Under the pieces are notes generated by a model, which did no database searches, had not been told where the DNA came from, and saw only the letters and a list, made by a program, of their open reading frames with translations. Below are positions 1 to 11,915 of a stretch of 64,000 nt of DNA, piece by piece (position 1 is the first letter of the stretch; every line of letters starts with the position of its first letter). This DNA comes from Tanypteryx hageni. Lineage: Eukaryota; Arthropoda; Insecta; Odonata; Petaluridae. The stretch covers positions 48,763,370-48,827,369 of the forward strand of contig CM054117.1 in assembly GCA_028673005.1 (NCBI GenBank). The letters are read 5' to 3'. A program made the position numbers and the translations under genes.

Positions 1-540
1 GGAGAGAGAGGGGGAGAATGTGGAAGTGAGAGGTAAGAATGGAGGGAGAGAAATGTATAGGAATGAAATGGAGCAAGGGCGATGCAACGAGAAGAAGCGA
101 GCGGAAGGTAAAAAAACAGCAAAAGGAAGAATAAAAGACTCCTCAAAAGATTCAAGCGCTCTTCCTCTACCTTGAGTACGTCAAACCGGGAGTAAGGTTA
201 AGAGTTTTGCGCATGCGCCCCACGTGTCTTGCGAGTGAACGAACCCTTTATTTAAAAAAAGCATCTTTTCGTTTCGCCCGCGAAAAAGACGTGAGAGGTA
301 AGCGGAGTGCATCGCACGGAGGGAGAGAGGGCGAGTGAGAGAGACGGGAGAGAAAGAGGGATTTATACATACGTCAGACATCAAATGTCTCCCCGTCCGA
401 AGGAACGGACGGTGACGGCATGAGAGGGAGGAAGAGAGGGATGAACTGTGAGGTCAAGTGATGGAAGCCTTTTCTCTCCCTCTTTATACCCCTATCACCA
501 CTTACCCTTCCATTCCATCTTTTCTCTCGACCTCCATCCT
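1..540. other. Gene-free flank, purine- then pyrimidine-leaning
   Basis: No gene is recognisable here. The first 120 bases lean to purines. Bases about 470-540 are pyrimidine-rich and switch abruptly to the purine-rich block that starts at about 541. The one open frame on the minus strand (181-384) shows no domain and overlaps the GCGCATGCGC motif listed separately. Confidence 0.5.
208..226. promoter_or_regulatory. NRF1-like palindrome next to a CACGTG E-box
   Basis: The sequence TGCGCATGCGCC is followed immediately by a CACGTG hexamer. GCGCATGCGC is the core bound by NRF1 and its insect homologue erect wing. CACGTG is bound by bHLH factors of the Myc/Max and Clock type. Both motifs are seen directly. 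Function is inferred only, because no gene start is visible nearby. Confidence 0.3.
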
Positions 541-1593
541 AAGTCTTGGAGGGAGAGAAAGAGAAAGGGTGAAAAAGAGAGCGAAAGATAGAAAGAGGGA
601 GAGATAGAGAGGGGAAGAGAGAGGGGAGGGAGGGGGAGGTAAAGAAAGGAGTAGAAAGAGGGAGAGTAAGGGGGGAGAGAGAGATAGAGGTATGGAGAGA
701 TAAAGAGAGAGGGAGAGATAAAGGGAACGAGGAGAGGAAGAGAGAGGCATAGAGAGGAAAAGAGGGGAAGGGGGAGGGAGGGAGAGAGAGGTAAAGTGAG
801 AGGGAGGTAGGGAGAGAGAGAGAAAGGAAAGAAGGGGAAGTGGAGGAAAGAGAGGCAGAGAGATAAAGAGTGAGAGGAAGGGAGAGAGAGAAAGGGAGGT
901 AGGAAGACAGGGAGGAAGAGAGGAAGTGAGAGGGAGAGAGAGGGAGAGAGAGGGGGGAAGTAAGGGAAGAGGGAGATAGAGGGGGAAGAAAGAAAAGGGG
1001 AGAGAGAGCGAGGGAGGAAGAGGGAGAGAGAGGAAAGAAGGGGAGGGGAGAGGAAGAGAGAGGGAAAGAGGTAAAGAGTGAGAGGGAGGGAGAAAGACAG
1101 GAAGGCATGGAGAGAGAGAAGGAGGGAGAGAGAGGGATAGAGAGAGGTGAGGGAGGTAAAGAGTGAGAGAGAGGAAGAGGGAGGGAGAGAGAGAGAGAGA
1201 GAGAGGAGAAGTAAGGGAAGAAGGAGATAGAGTGGGGAGAGAGAGGGAGATGGAGAGAGAGAGGGAGATGGGGAGAGAGAGAGGGAAATGGGGAGAGAGA
1301 GAGGGAGGAAGAGAGGGAGGAAAGAAGGGGAAGGGAGAGGAAGGGAGACAGAGGTGAAGAGTGAGAGGGAGAGAGAGAGAGGGAGGTAGGGAGAGACAGA
1401 AGTAGTGAGAGGAGTGAGGGAGAGAGAGGGAGAGAAAGGGAGTGAGAGGGAGAGAGAGAGGGAAAGGGGGAGAGGGAGGTAAAGAGTGAGAGGGAGGAAG
1501 AGGGAGAGAGAGGGTAAGTAGGGAAGAGGGAGATAGTGGGGGAGAGAGAGAAAGGGAGAGGGGGAGGAAGTGAGAGAGAGGGAGAGAAGGGCT
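541..1593. repeat. GA-rich polypurine tract, about 1 kb
   Basis: Almost pure A/G on the plus strand for more than 1 kb, built from interrupted (GA)n, GGGA and GAAA units with occasional T. The minus-strand frames of 189 and 82 residues here are poly-Ser/Leu/Pro translations of the CT strand and are not genes. Such tracts can bind GAGA-type factors or form triplex DNA. That role is not shown by the sequence. Confidence 0.95.
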
Positions 1594-3589
1594 TCTTTAA
1601 AGATGCATATTTTATCGCCCCGCGAACAAGGGCGCGTCTCTGCTTCTTCTTTTAATTTTTCGCTTCTCTTTCCCTTCCCTGGCTACCGTGCGCGCAGCAA
1701 CCGGGATGCCGGGGGAGATAGTTTATCTAGAGTGCCATTAGTCTCACTATTACATATCGGAACCATTCGAGCAGGGGAAGGTGATTAATGCGTGGTATCC
1801 GCGGAGTGCCATGATGCAATATGTATTTTCGCGATCTCAGTTGGTCGATAAACGTAAATCAAAAAGCATCGTCTCTCGTTTTATTTTTTGTCTGCGTCAA
1901 AGTGCGCATTAAGTGCTCGTAAAAGATAGTAGAGAATTCTTTCTAAGAGTTCTACGGATGCTAGATGCGAGAAACTATTGAAACCTGCCGAGAATTCGTA
2001 ATTATTCTGAAGAAATCGCCTCAAGTAGCCAGTTTATTTTCTCTACAATGAAATTTAAGCCAAAACGAAATAATTTGAATTATACAAAATTCGCAGTTTA
2101 CAAAAAACAAATCCAAAAGTTTCAACTTTAATAAAAGCAGCAAAAATTGAGGGATAATTATCGAATTCCGAGAACTTTCATTTGGTCATGAGAATTGTAT
2201 GCTCCCAAAATGCCTACATAACAGCTGTTTTGCATAAATTCATTTTTGTTAAGGGGCCAATAAAATCGCAACGGACGGAAATATCGAGGCTTAATGGCAC
2301 CGACATAAACATTCGATCTCTTCTAGGTTGAAATCTTCATAAATTAGAATTTCCGTCCCAAGGACGTCTATATTAAGAACTTTTAATTAGTAAATTCATC
2401 CTTTTAATTCAGTCACGCGTAATTTAACGAATGTCGTAATTTTAGCCTTGTCTTCTGAAATTGTCATCGCAGCAGACAGTCTGGATCGGCAAAAATTCGA
2501 TGCATAGCGATTCCGCGAAGGATATACTACCGAAAAAATTTGAATTTGCGTATGAATAAATAAATGCTCACCAAAAATATCACATATCAATGTCATTTTC
2601 TTCTGCCAAAATTTCAATTAAAAAAACCGCACGATGGAAGGACGTAAGGACGCTAAAGCGAAACCATTAATGGCGTTTAAAAAAAAATACTTTCGTTTGG
2701 TACCCCCCTCCTTTTGCCGCACACATACATCTTATCCTTTCGGATCCTTTATTAAACAAACATTCCCATATTCCTTCCCCGCTCGCTTATAAATTCTCCT
2801 TTATCCCGTTGACAAAATGCGTTACTAAAAAGGTTGACTCATGATAAACAGAGTAGTAATGGGGGGTGGTGAATCGTCGCTGCGCGGCTTCAGCGCGCCG
2901 CAACAATGGGACATAAAGCATGAGTGGGCGGGGTCGCATCAGGTCACAACCTCGCTGCAACGCCGGTTCATCATTATGCGATGACCATTTTTCGGTAGGG
3001 AGACATAGAGAGGGAGAGAGTGAGGAAGAGAGAGGGAAAAAGGTCTGAAAGGAAGTGACCGCGTTATTTATTTGTATGGAAAAAGATGGGGAGGTTGGGT
3101 CGGAATAACAAAAAGGAGGAATGGCCATCCTTAAAATGATGAGTGGGCGCATGGGAAAACGATGCGTCTCTTGCGGTTGGTTCCCTTTCGTGTTCTTCCC
3201 TTCCCAATCCCATAACCGGAGAAGAAAGCGTCGATATCGTTAAGAACGTCCTCTCTCTCTATATTTTATAGCCTTAGATTTATTTCTAACGGGAGTCGTA
3301 TATTTTCCTTTCGCTTCGTTAGAACTTTTAATTTTGAAAAAAAAACGTGTTGTTTTTTGTGTTTAGTTCATCTCAGAGAATGAAAGAGTTAACATTGAGG
3401 GAATAGCATTTCGTAGTATTGAAAAAAATGTGCGCGCATTGCGGTTTTAATGCAACAACAATTAGCAATTAAATTATTATTAGCAGCTTCTTATCAAATG
3501 TCATTTCTTCGCAAATTAAAGTCCAAGGAGGAGCTGTGTGGTATTCAATTTTAACAATGAAAACAATACATTTGAAATAAAAGAACATT
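1594..3589. other. No gene or element recognised
   Basis: Ordinary AT-leaning sequence with short homopolymers. The longest frame (2787-3152, minus, 121 aa) has no recognisable domain and includes a Ser/Leu-rich stretch from a short GA patch near 3000-3040. No terminal inverted repeat or tandem array was seen. Confidence 0.5.
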
Positions 3590-3760
3590 TATTTGTTTGT
3601 TTATAAGAAGTTCATAAACAGCACTTGACGGCATTTACAATCTACGATAACCAAGAGGAGAGCACGCGAAAATGCCCTCGGCAGGATTAGAACAAGTGAC
3701 ACTATCGTTGGAAGCCAGACATGCTAGTCCAATCCCTCTACCAAGACAGGCATTCATGGC
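3590..3760 (-). mobile_element. tRNA-derived SINE, family A (copy 1)
   Basis: On the minus strand a tRNA-like head contains GGTAGAGGG, a CTGG/CAA arm and a B box (GTTCTAATCC, complement of 3684-3693), followed by a short body ending in an AT-rich tail near 3590. The head aligns with the plus-strand copy at 23535-23660, sharing GGTAGAGGG, TGG, CTGG, TT, CAA, TAG and AATCCTG in the same order. This supports a repeated SINE family rather than a chance B box. Boundaries are approximate and no target duplication was identified. Confidence 0.6.
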
Positions 3761-6700
3761 TCATCTTCATCTGATGGTAGTTTATACGGCAAAAATCAAG
3801 CACGTATTTTATAAGCAAAACAAAAATTTCTACAAAAAAATATTCTTTAATTCAATAACTTCACCATAAAAACACGGGCCAATTCATAGTCTAATTGCTC
3901 AAAACGGCGTACCTATTAAAACAACGCGGGTCTGGCTAACACTAATCATGCCCCTCATCCTCGTTTTGGCGCAAAAACTGGGATCCACGCACTCTTATAT
4001 AATCAACATCCCATTCAAAAATAAAAACGAAACGCAGCAAAAAAAAACAAAAGTATTTTTGGTCTTTTTTTTTAAACTAACGTAGGAGTTTTATAAAAAA
4101 AACCACGGACTCGAGATATGTTAATTTTCTCCGCTACTCTCCTCCTTCCTCCCACCTCCACCTCCCTTTCCTCACTCGAAAAAGACAATCGGGCAATTAA
4201 AACGACCGCGGCAGACGCGCGTTTAGATATTCAAGACGACGCGCCAAGTCGCGCGTATACGAAAAACTCCCTCCTTCCCCCACAAACTCACCCATCCTCT
4301 TTCGAGCGTGTGGGACGGGAGACGGCTAAAAGCGACACTCCGGTGGCAGCAGCGACAGTCGAGAGAATGGGGACGGAGAAGAGTGACCGAGAGAGGGGGC
4401 GAGGAGGAGGACCCATTTTCGACACACTATCGCCCTCACTTAATCGCGTGCATCACTCCTTCCACCTATCCAAGACCATACTCCGGCGGTGAGGATCACG
4501 CCCCGTCGCCTGCGTGTGTCTGGGTCCACCCCGACCTATCTCCCTCCCTCCATTCCTCCCTCCTCTCTCTCTCTCTCCCCTGAATCACCAACACCAAGGC
4601 CGGATGCGTAATGATCTTCCAACAAGAAAGAGAGAGAGAGACGGACACTGCCGAGTTCAAGGTTATCATACTCTCTCACGCACGGTACAATTTTTTTGCT
4701 CACCCACACGATCTCGTCAAGGAGAGAGAGAGGAGGACCTTCTCCCTTTCCCCATACTAGCCACCGCCATCCGCCGCGATCTCCAGTTGCACGGGATAGG
4801 GAGGTAAAGAGGGTGGAATATCATGAGAGGGGGCATGGAAGGGAGAGAGGTAAAAAGAGAAAGAATTTTCTCGTTTTCGGGGCAAGGAGCAGGGAGGAGC
4901 GATGAGGGAGGGAGAGGATGGGGGGAGAGGATGGAGGGTGGGGATGGAGGGTGGGGAAGGAGAGAGAAAAAAGTGGAGGTAGGGCGATTCGCGTCCATTA
5001 ATGCCACCTCTCTCCCTTTCTCTCTCTCTCTCTCTTTGTCCAAGGCCAATGAGTGCGATGCGACGGTGGTGATGGGATCTTAATAACGTGCTTCCGTGCC
5101 CACTTGCGGAGGGATTCGAAACCGCGGTGTGGAGAGTGGGAGGAGGTTTATGGCGATTTCTCTACTGCGCACCTCTACCAACCGCGGCGATTCATTTGTG
5201 TTTTCATTTTCGGTTCTTTCGCGGAAAATAAGTCACGCTCCGTTGATTGTTTTAATCGGAGTGAGAGCCTCTTTTGGCGAAAGTTGTAGGAATCGACGCG
5301 GAATTTTTAAGTGGCGAGGCAAAAAAGAGGAAATTTTAACGTCGACGTCATTTGGTTTCTGTCTCTTTTCCGAGTTTAGAATCGAAAGACAGCAGTCCAT
5401 ATCCTTAAAAAGTAAAACGCCGGTCCGCATGTTTTCCTGCTTAAATATAAGTACTAAAAATTGAGAAAAGTTCCGGCAGTAGTTATCGATCGCTAACGAC
5501 AGTTTAAAATGAAATTTAATAAGACATAATTATATACGAACGGTTAGCGAAAAAATACCAAAGGAAACGAAGACGCGCAATGCTTATTCCGAATATTTTC
5601 CCGTCGGTAACGTTATGAAACGCTAATTGGGACGAGCCGGTCTTCGATAAACACGACAAATTTCGTTTATTTTCCGACTTATGACACTGCGAGTTTATCG
5701 ATCAGCTGCTAAAGAAAACGACCGGTACTATTAATTGAAACGATGCAGCGAACGAGACGAAAGGCAAGGATAAAAAAAAACAAGGAGAACTTCGGGAGGA
5801 GAGGCATAAAATTTAACTTTACATGAGAACGGTATCGGGGGCAGATTTTTACGACGCTTGCACATCCCGAATACATATTCTATAAATATAGGTGATGCTT
5901 GCTGGATATAAAGGAAGTGCAGGTTTCGTCCGGAGGGATCAATTGAAATTTGGAATTGTTATTTTTGGAGTTGTCCAAAAAAATAACCTCGACACAAAAT
6001 ATGAACTAATTACTAAAGGTACCTGATCATTACCAAGCGAAATATACAAAATTGGTTCAACACATCACGTATCAAACTTTTTCATATTCGTACTCTTCTG
6101 CTCAATATGGACAGTGGTGTCCCGAAATGAATATACCATAAAAAAGTTGAATAATAATTTTTAATTTGATATAACAAAATAATTCAAAGGAAAATAATCC
6201 CTGAACTATTGGAAATTTTATCAAGCTCAATGAATATACTTCTATATGCGTTCCATCATTAACTATTATCAATCTAATTCAACGTTTTCGAACACAGTAG
6301 TAGGGATGAATAACACATCATTGCTAAGACACTTAATGAGAAGTTCTATAAATAGGGAATCAACGTTAGCTTGGTCATTCATTTAAATAAAACTTTTAGC
6401 TCTTCAGAAGTGATTTTATTCTGAGGTTTTTTGTTATCTCTAATAATAAAAACAATTATTCGACTTTCTATTCGGTCAATTCATTTGAGACAGTAATACT
6501 GCCACTGATTTGAGTTATATGGATGACGTTATACTGTTCATAAAAACAAGCTCTCAAAATGAATGAATTTTAATCAAAATATATGCAGCCATTTTTTTGT
6601 AAATCGACATTTTGAGAAAATGGATAGGAATAAAATAACTTCCATTTTTGCGCGATAGGGTTCGTTTCAATAAGGCTTCCGGGTGATTATCTTATATAAA

Positions 6701-6863
6701 TACGAGAATAAATCAGATTCTATTAAACCGTTCAGTCCCTAGAGACGCGCAAAGACAAAAGACTACAGGTAGACGGAATCGCAAAACTGCTTTTTTGGAC
6801 TCCGGGACACCTAAAACTTGCATATTCATCGAAATCTCCAAATGAAATGTTTTCATGACCACA
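3761..6863. other. No gene recognised; GA/CT patches at 4540-5040
   Basis: The stretch contains a CT-rich patch (4540-4590), GA-rich patches (about 4800-4980) and a (CT)n run at 5010-5037. The remainder is unremarkable AT-rich sequence. Overlapping frames on both strands between 4118 and 5464 have low-complexity composition and no domains. From 5500 to 6860 I see nothing. Confidence 0.5.
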
Positions 6864-6871
6864 ATATGGGG

Positions 6872-7138
6872 CAGAAGTGGCCAACCGGCGGCTCTTTGAG
6901 AGTTGATATGCGGGCCCTTTGAAACTTGGGTTGCCTTGCATATACCGTAATTTACCGATTATAATGCGTAAGGGAACTGGTGAAGTCAAAGATTGCCAGA
7001 AGTCCCACTAAATATATTTTTATTATTATTAACAAGTTACATTATATGTTAAATATATTTTATTAGCTCATCAAATGTTACTGCGGCTCTTCGGCGGTGT
7101 CCATTGCAATATTGTGGCTCCTGCTCAGGCCACCCCTG
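6872..7138. mobile_element. hAT-like MITE with 8-bp target duplication
   Basis: The element starts CAGAAGTGGCCAACC and ends with GGCCACCCCTG, imperfect terminal inverted repeats of the CAGNGGTGGCCAACC type seen in hAT elements. It is flanked by ATATGGGG (6864-6871) and ATATAGGG (7139-7146), a 7/8 match to an 8-bp target duplication as expected for hAT. At 267 bp it has no coding capacity and would depend on a transposase supplied elsewhere. The right-hand duplication coincides with the start of the adjacent TIR element at about 7143. Confidence 0.75.
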
Positions 7139-7142
7139 ATAT

Positions 7143-7619
7143 AGGGTGTCTCAGAAGTCTGGACCAGGGCGGATCCAGAAACTTCTCAATCGCCCCAATT
7201 ACCCTTCCTCCTCTTGATTCCGCCCATACATTTTAAAAATCCTATCACTATCAGAATCTTTCTTTTCCTTGTCATACAGACTTAATCTTCGGTATAGAAA
7301 CAAGGAATGTTGCGCGGCATGAATTTTAGAATTCTCCCAGTGGAGGGCAATGGGGTCGTCCAAGGGGAGGGAGATCGCCCCCGTCTGGGATCCGCCACTG
7401 GTCTGGACCCATGGGAAAAATAGACATTGTATTCTTGAAGTTAAACACACATATTACGAACGCAACACCAACAGTTCTACCTTCTCTCCATTGGTATACA
7501 CAGCCACCTGGTTACTTTATTTCCCGAAACATGCAAAACCAACATTAGAAATGGGTTTGTTTAACTTTAAGGATATAATGCCTATTTTTTCTATAGACCC
7601 AGACTTCTGGGACATCCTG
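7143..7619. mobile_element. MITE with ~64-bp terminal inverted repeats, interrupted by a hAT MITE
   Basis: The left end, which starts AGGGTGTCTCAGAAGTCTGG and resumes after 7400, and the reverse complement of the right end (about 7556-7619), which starts AGGATGTCCCAGAAGTCTGG, match over roughly 64 bases. The match runs through the AAAAATAG tract and AAGTTAAAC. Without the insertion (7165-7408) the element is about 230 bp. There is no transposase and no clear target duplication, so the superfamily is uncertain; a Tc1/mariner-type MITE is possible. Confidence 0.65.
7165..7400. mobile_element. hAT-like MITE with perfect 8-bp target duplication
   Basis: The ends are CAGGGCGGATCCAGA and TCTGGGATCCGCCACTG, inverted repeats of each other with a few mismatches. 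Flanks are GTCTGGAC at 7157-7164 and GTCTGGAC at 7401-7408, an exact 8-bp direct repeat diagnostic of hAT insertion. It sits inside the left arm of the 7143-7619 MITE and is therefore younger. It is 236 bp and noncoding. Confidence 0.85.
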
Positions 7620-8600
7620 CACTTCATCTCCGTACTACTTCGTACAAGATAAAGTAAAAATGAGACAGCAGCCGACGAACTCACATCCACTCCTCGTTTT
7701 TTGATAACACGGGCTGTGGAGGGTGGGTATTATTACTCACTCCTAATGGAATGTTTAACGTTTTCTTAAAGCGATATCTCAAAAAGTGGCACCCCGAAGA
7801 AGATATTCGAAACACCTACGACGGTTAAAGCCTAAAATACCACATCCGGATAACACAGTGAGGGATGTTTCCCCCCTCCCCATTCGAAGCGAAGGAGGTG
7901 ACTTGAAATTAGATAGAGCAAGGGGTCCGTTTGAGAAACTCGCCATGTCAGAGGTGGTGGGTGGACATGGAGTCAAGATTGGCGGCATGACAGACTTTGA
8001 AAGCTGATACGCGAAGGCTGCGTCAAAAAACGAAGTAATTTGCCTTACAAAACAGCAAGTCAAAGGAACAAGTACACGCTGACGGATTGAGGTGAGACAA
8101 AAAAGTCTGCGACGAGGTATTCCGAAAGGGGAAGAAGTGAGAAGATGAGAAGAGAGAGAGAGACGGAGAAAGCAACCGATTCATTTGCATAAATATTTCG
8201 TGCGTTTTTTCCAAAGTATAAAGTTTCAGCAAAATAGTTATTACCATGGAAATAATATGAATATTAATTCTAAGCGGGAGATTAATTTATCTTCCCACGT
8301 CTCGTGCCTGGGCTATTTGATATTTTCAGATGGTCTACGTGGGCACGGTTCTTGAAATAGGCTCGGCGTCGGAGAAGCGCGATAAGCTGATTGTTTTCGA
8401 GCGCGCATCGCGGATACACGTCGGTCGTTAAAGCAACTTTCCGTTCACGGCCCCGTCGGAATAGAAAAGAACTTCACCGTTACGCAACTGACATAAGCGA
8501 GTCGGGCGAGGAGAATATTGTTATTGCGAGATAAATCATCACGATCAAATTGTAAATACATGATTTATCTGTTATATATTGACGCTTCTTACTTATTATA
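7620..8600. other. No gene recognised
   Basis: Mixed-composition sequence. The 94-residue minus frame and 73-residue plus frame near 7780-8060 overlap each other and show no domain. Bases 8330-8520 are comparatively rich in CG dinucleotides, but no promoter elements are convincing. Confidence 0.45.
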
Positions 8601-9621
8601 TAACATATAGGAGGATACTAATGTTTAGGCACTTCTAGATGAGCTGGGAACTCGGAATTTTTCATGTGTATAACCGACTAGAAAAATCGAAAATCTAAAA
8701 AATGTAAAATAATGCGGCCGCTAAAAAAAAGCAAAATTAAAAAAAAATTTAATGTTTATGTATTTCTGAATGTGCTACGAAGTTGACATTTTTTGTAAAC
8801 GTAGAATTCGTAAAATAACCGAATAGGTATGATATAAATTCTGATATATTAATTTATTTGGCTGTTAAAATTTCTTAAAGTTTAAACAACAACAACAAAA
8901 ATGTTTAGGTTTTTGGGGAAGAGCTAGGGACCTGAAAATTTTTAGCTAGTTAGAGCTTGGTGCAAAAGCGCTCAGTAATATTTGAAAATCTACATGAAGT
9001 TGTTATTGCGGCCGTTAACATTTTTTTAAATTTAAACAATTAGATAAATGTTATTTAACTTCTAGATGTGCTACATATACGATGTCAGTTCCCATCTAAA
9101 AGCATTGAGCTTGTTACCAGGATTATTAGCATTTGGCATTGTTGAAAAGAGGAATAAAAAGCCTTTTTATGCGATTAAAGTCAGTTATTTAAGCTAATTC
9201 GGCAAGGATTTTAATCCTGATTTCAAAAATAAGCAACTCCATTCTTTTTTCAATACAACAGTTTTTGTCCTGAGATCGTATCTTAATTTTATGTAATTTA
9301 AAAAAGCATACTTGTACTGGCTTGCACAGAATCCCATGCTACTCTTATGGCCTATTGAATTTGAAAAATGGAGTCAAAAATAACCCCATAAAAAACGTTA
9401 GGTTGACCCAAACCTTGACCATTTACTAAGTTAGGATGTAAGAAAGAATCGTACCAAATTTGGTTGTTCAAGTTTTTATCGTTTAGGAGGAGTTTCATGG
9501 ACACACAAACTACCAAACATCAAAAAAAATCTCTTCAAAATATATAATAGATAATGAAATATGTATGAAAAATTGATGTTTTTCAAGGTGAGATAAAATA
9601 CATGCAAAAATGCAAGTACCT
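8601..9621. repeat. Internally repetitive module, copy 1
   Basis: It starts with TAACATATAGGAGGATACTA, exactly as copy 2 does at 12085. It carries the same succession of about 150-bp related subunits, each with a GTGCTAC or GAGCTAGG...CTGAAAtTTT segment, a GCGGCCG and an AAATTTAAACAA joint. The far end (TTTTTCAAGGTGAGAT...ATGCAAG) also matches copy 2. About 400 extra bases (roughly 9130-9540) are absent from copy 2 and probably represent an insertion. No frame is coding. The structure suggests an old satellite-like tandem array captured into an interspersed repeat. Confidence 0.7.
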
Positions 9622-10206
9622 ACTACTATTATAATTATACAAGTATACATCTCCATACGACGGTTTGTAATAGAGAAATTCGAAAATCACCACCGCAATT
9701 TGGTTCGCGACATCGTTAAAACGACACTTGAAGAAAAAAATTCTCACAAATTGCAATAAAGGCGCCTAGCATTATAACATGCGAGTTTATAGGTAATGGG
9801 CATTTGCTTAATGGGAAGTTTTCTAGGACCCAAATCTGTCGTTAAGAGACATATCTCTTATTATAACCATAACTATATTTTTATATAATGATTATAGAAA
9901 TACGAACTTCTAGAATAGACATCAGATAAATGGAGAATTCTTGATTGAAATGATAAGCTCTTGCTTGATTGATGATCCGTTCTTCTAAAGGAACCTCTTA
10001 CATGTCTGCACATGAACGTAAACCAGAATAAAATCATAGTAATTTTACTTAACATTCCATAAATTCAAACTAAAATCACCCATCTCAGTTCAAAATCTTC
10101 CGTAAAATTTCTAGTTCATATTATCTTAAATAATAAATTCTTCAAGATTCCTTTCCTATCCTTTCTTCACGATTTTTCCGTGCATCTTTTCTGGTCCATC
10201 TAATTA
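9622..10206. other. No gene recognised
   Basis: AT-rich sequence without terminal repeats, tRNA-like boxes or plausible coding frames. The 60-residue minus frame at 9873-10055 has no recognisable domain. Confidence 0.45.
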
Positions 10207-10663
10207 ATAACAAGATTGGAAAGGTGTACTCCATCTCGGAGTACACAGAGTTTCCAAATGCGTTCTTTGAGATTTCACAATGTTCTCAATATTTTTCGCT
10301 CAGATGAGAATTTAACGAGAAGCAAGCGAGGTACGTTGTAAACTACATGTAGGTCTTCATGTAAAGTAGTCGTAATTATTGTCCGATTTTAACCAAAATT
10401 TGAATCGGTCAACCAATTTTAGCAAAAACCCCCAATACCAAATTTCATCACAATATGTGAAGCGGTTCCCGAGTTGAAACAAAGGAACATTGTAAACTAC
10501 ATGTAGGTCTTCATGTAAAGTGGTCGTCATTTTTGTCCGATTTTAACCAAAATTGGAATCGGTAGACCAAATTTGGCAAAATTCTCCAGTACGAAATTTT
10601 ATACGGACGGAATCGACCTCCCCTATATGCGTTCACTTCTTGCACTTCGTGCAAAGAACGCAT
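10207..10663 (-). repeat. Interspersed dimeric repeat, copy 1 (inverted relative to copy at 50.3 kb)
   Basis: Contains two related units about 152 bp apart, each with TACATGTAGGTCTTCATG and a TTTTAACCAAAATT...AATCGGT segment. It ends in a hairpin-prone GCACTTCGTGCAAAGAACG. The reverse complement aligns along its whole length with 50299-50784. This copy is called minus only relative to that one. No coding capacity was seen. Phrases such as GAACCGC...GATGAAATTTGGTA resemble the 3-prime regions of arthropod non-LTR elements, but no reverse transcriptase is present. Confidence 0.7.
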
Positions 10664-11020
10664 AATAACGCACATTAAATTCCTTTCATTTCCAACTTCA
10701 CTTATCATGTTCGTGGGCGTACACACATGTGTGAACGTGTGTACGCGTACCTGTAAATATATACGTGAAAACCTTGGTATCTTACAGGTGGTTGAGTCAA
10801 TTCTCAATCGACCATTTAACCGAGCTGCACCCTGCAACGCGCCACTCATTAGCATAAACCGTCCACTCAGCAAAGAGAAACCGGGCGGATTTTTTCGGCG
10901 CCCAGTAAATAATTTTTTAAAAACATACCTCCCTCGCCGTCCGATGAAGCGGTGAAAAAACTTTACGACCGCCCCGCCAAATCATTCTTGTGTGGTCGAA
11001 GAGAGTTATATAGGTATATA

Positions 11021-11021
<1 letters not shown>
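10664..11021. other. No gene recognised
   Basis: Contains short CATGTGTGAACGTGTG alternations and nothing else notable. The plus frame 10707-10955 has no domain. Confidence 0.4.

Positions 11022-11099
<78 letters not shown>
11022..11099. repeat. (TA)n microsatellite
   Basis: About 39 uninterrupted TA units. The poly-Ile/Tyr frames around it are translations of this repeat. It is self-complementary and can extrude as a hairpin. Length in the assembly may be unreliable. Confidence 0.98.
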
Positions 11100-11100
<1 letters not shown>

Positions 11101-11907
11101 CCCGAAAAAATCTCATACAGAGAAAGATTTCTTCTCCCTCTCTCTTCGCGCCACCCTTTTCGCGTTTCCTTTTTTCTCCTTCCTTCCACCCCGTTATGCG
11201 ACGTTCGAGCATTCACTTATCGGTTTGAAAAAAAGAAAGATCCCTTCCCGGGTTCATTTGTTTGCAGTAAAAAACACAAATAAAAAAAAATACCTGTCGG
11301 ATTGATGAGGCAGCGTAAAGGTGCGAAAGGAGAAGGGATGGGAGACGAGAGAGGGTAAAATAAAAAAAGGCGAAGGGAAATTTTTTTACGATCTCCCGGG
11401 AATATCAGCCGGTGAGTTAACCCGTCCCGGCGAAAAATACGAAGAAAAACTCCCGCATCGTGGTGAGTTTTTGATAGGTTGAGAGGGCCCGGGGTTGAAC
11501 GTTTGGGAGTGTTGTCTCTTTCTCTCGTCTGGGAGGGAGAAGCGGAGGAAGAGTGGAGGAGAACAGACGGAGGGTGGCAGAGAGAGAGAGAGAGAGAGAG
11601 GGATGCCGGGAAGGAAGACGGCGCGTACCAGAAGGCGTAAGAAGGAATGGAAGGAGAGATGGAAAGAGGGATAGGGATGGGTAACAGGGTTGAAGAAACG
11701 GGGATTGGAGGAACCATCACGTCAGACACCTCGCCGGAAAGGCAGGCAAGTCTCATTATCTACGTCCCGACTCCCCCCACCACATAACAACGCCCCCGCC
11801 TTCCCTGCCCGTTCTAGCCTTCCCCCACACCTAAAATAAAACCCTTCCCTAACGCACTCCCGCCTTTCCCTAACTCGTCTCCTATCCCTGTGCGCTCTTC
11901 CTACTTC
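11100..11907. other. GA-containing gene-free stretch
   Basis: Includes a pure (GA)n run at about 11579-11601 inside a purine-rich patch (11510-11700), then a C-rich patch (11760-11880). The 179-residue minus frame covering it is Ser/Pro/Leu-rich low complexity. Confidence 0.5.
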
Positions 11908-11915
11908 TGTTAAAG

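Noticed and set aside
539..1108. 189-residue minus-strand frame
   Set aside because: Poly-Ser/Leu/Pro low complexity arising from the GA tract. No domain.
10952..11305. Frames rich in Ile-Tyr repeats (also at 34.4-34.66 kb)
   Set aside because: Direct translation of (TA)n microsatellites.
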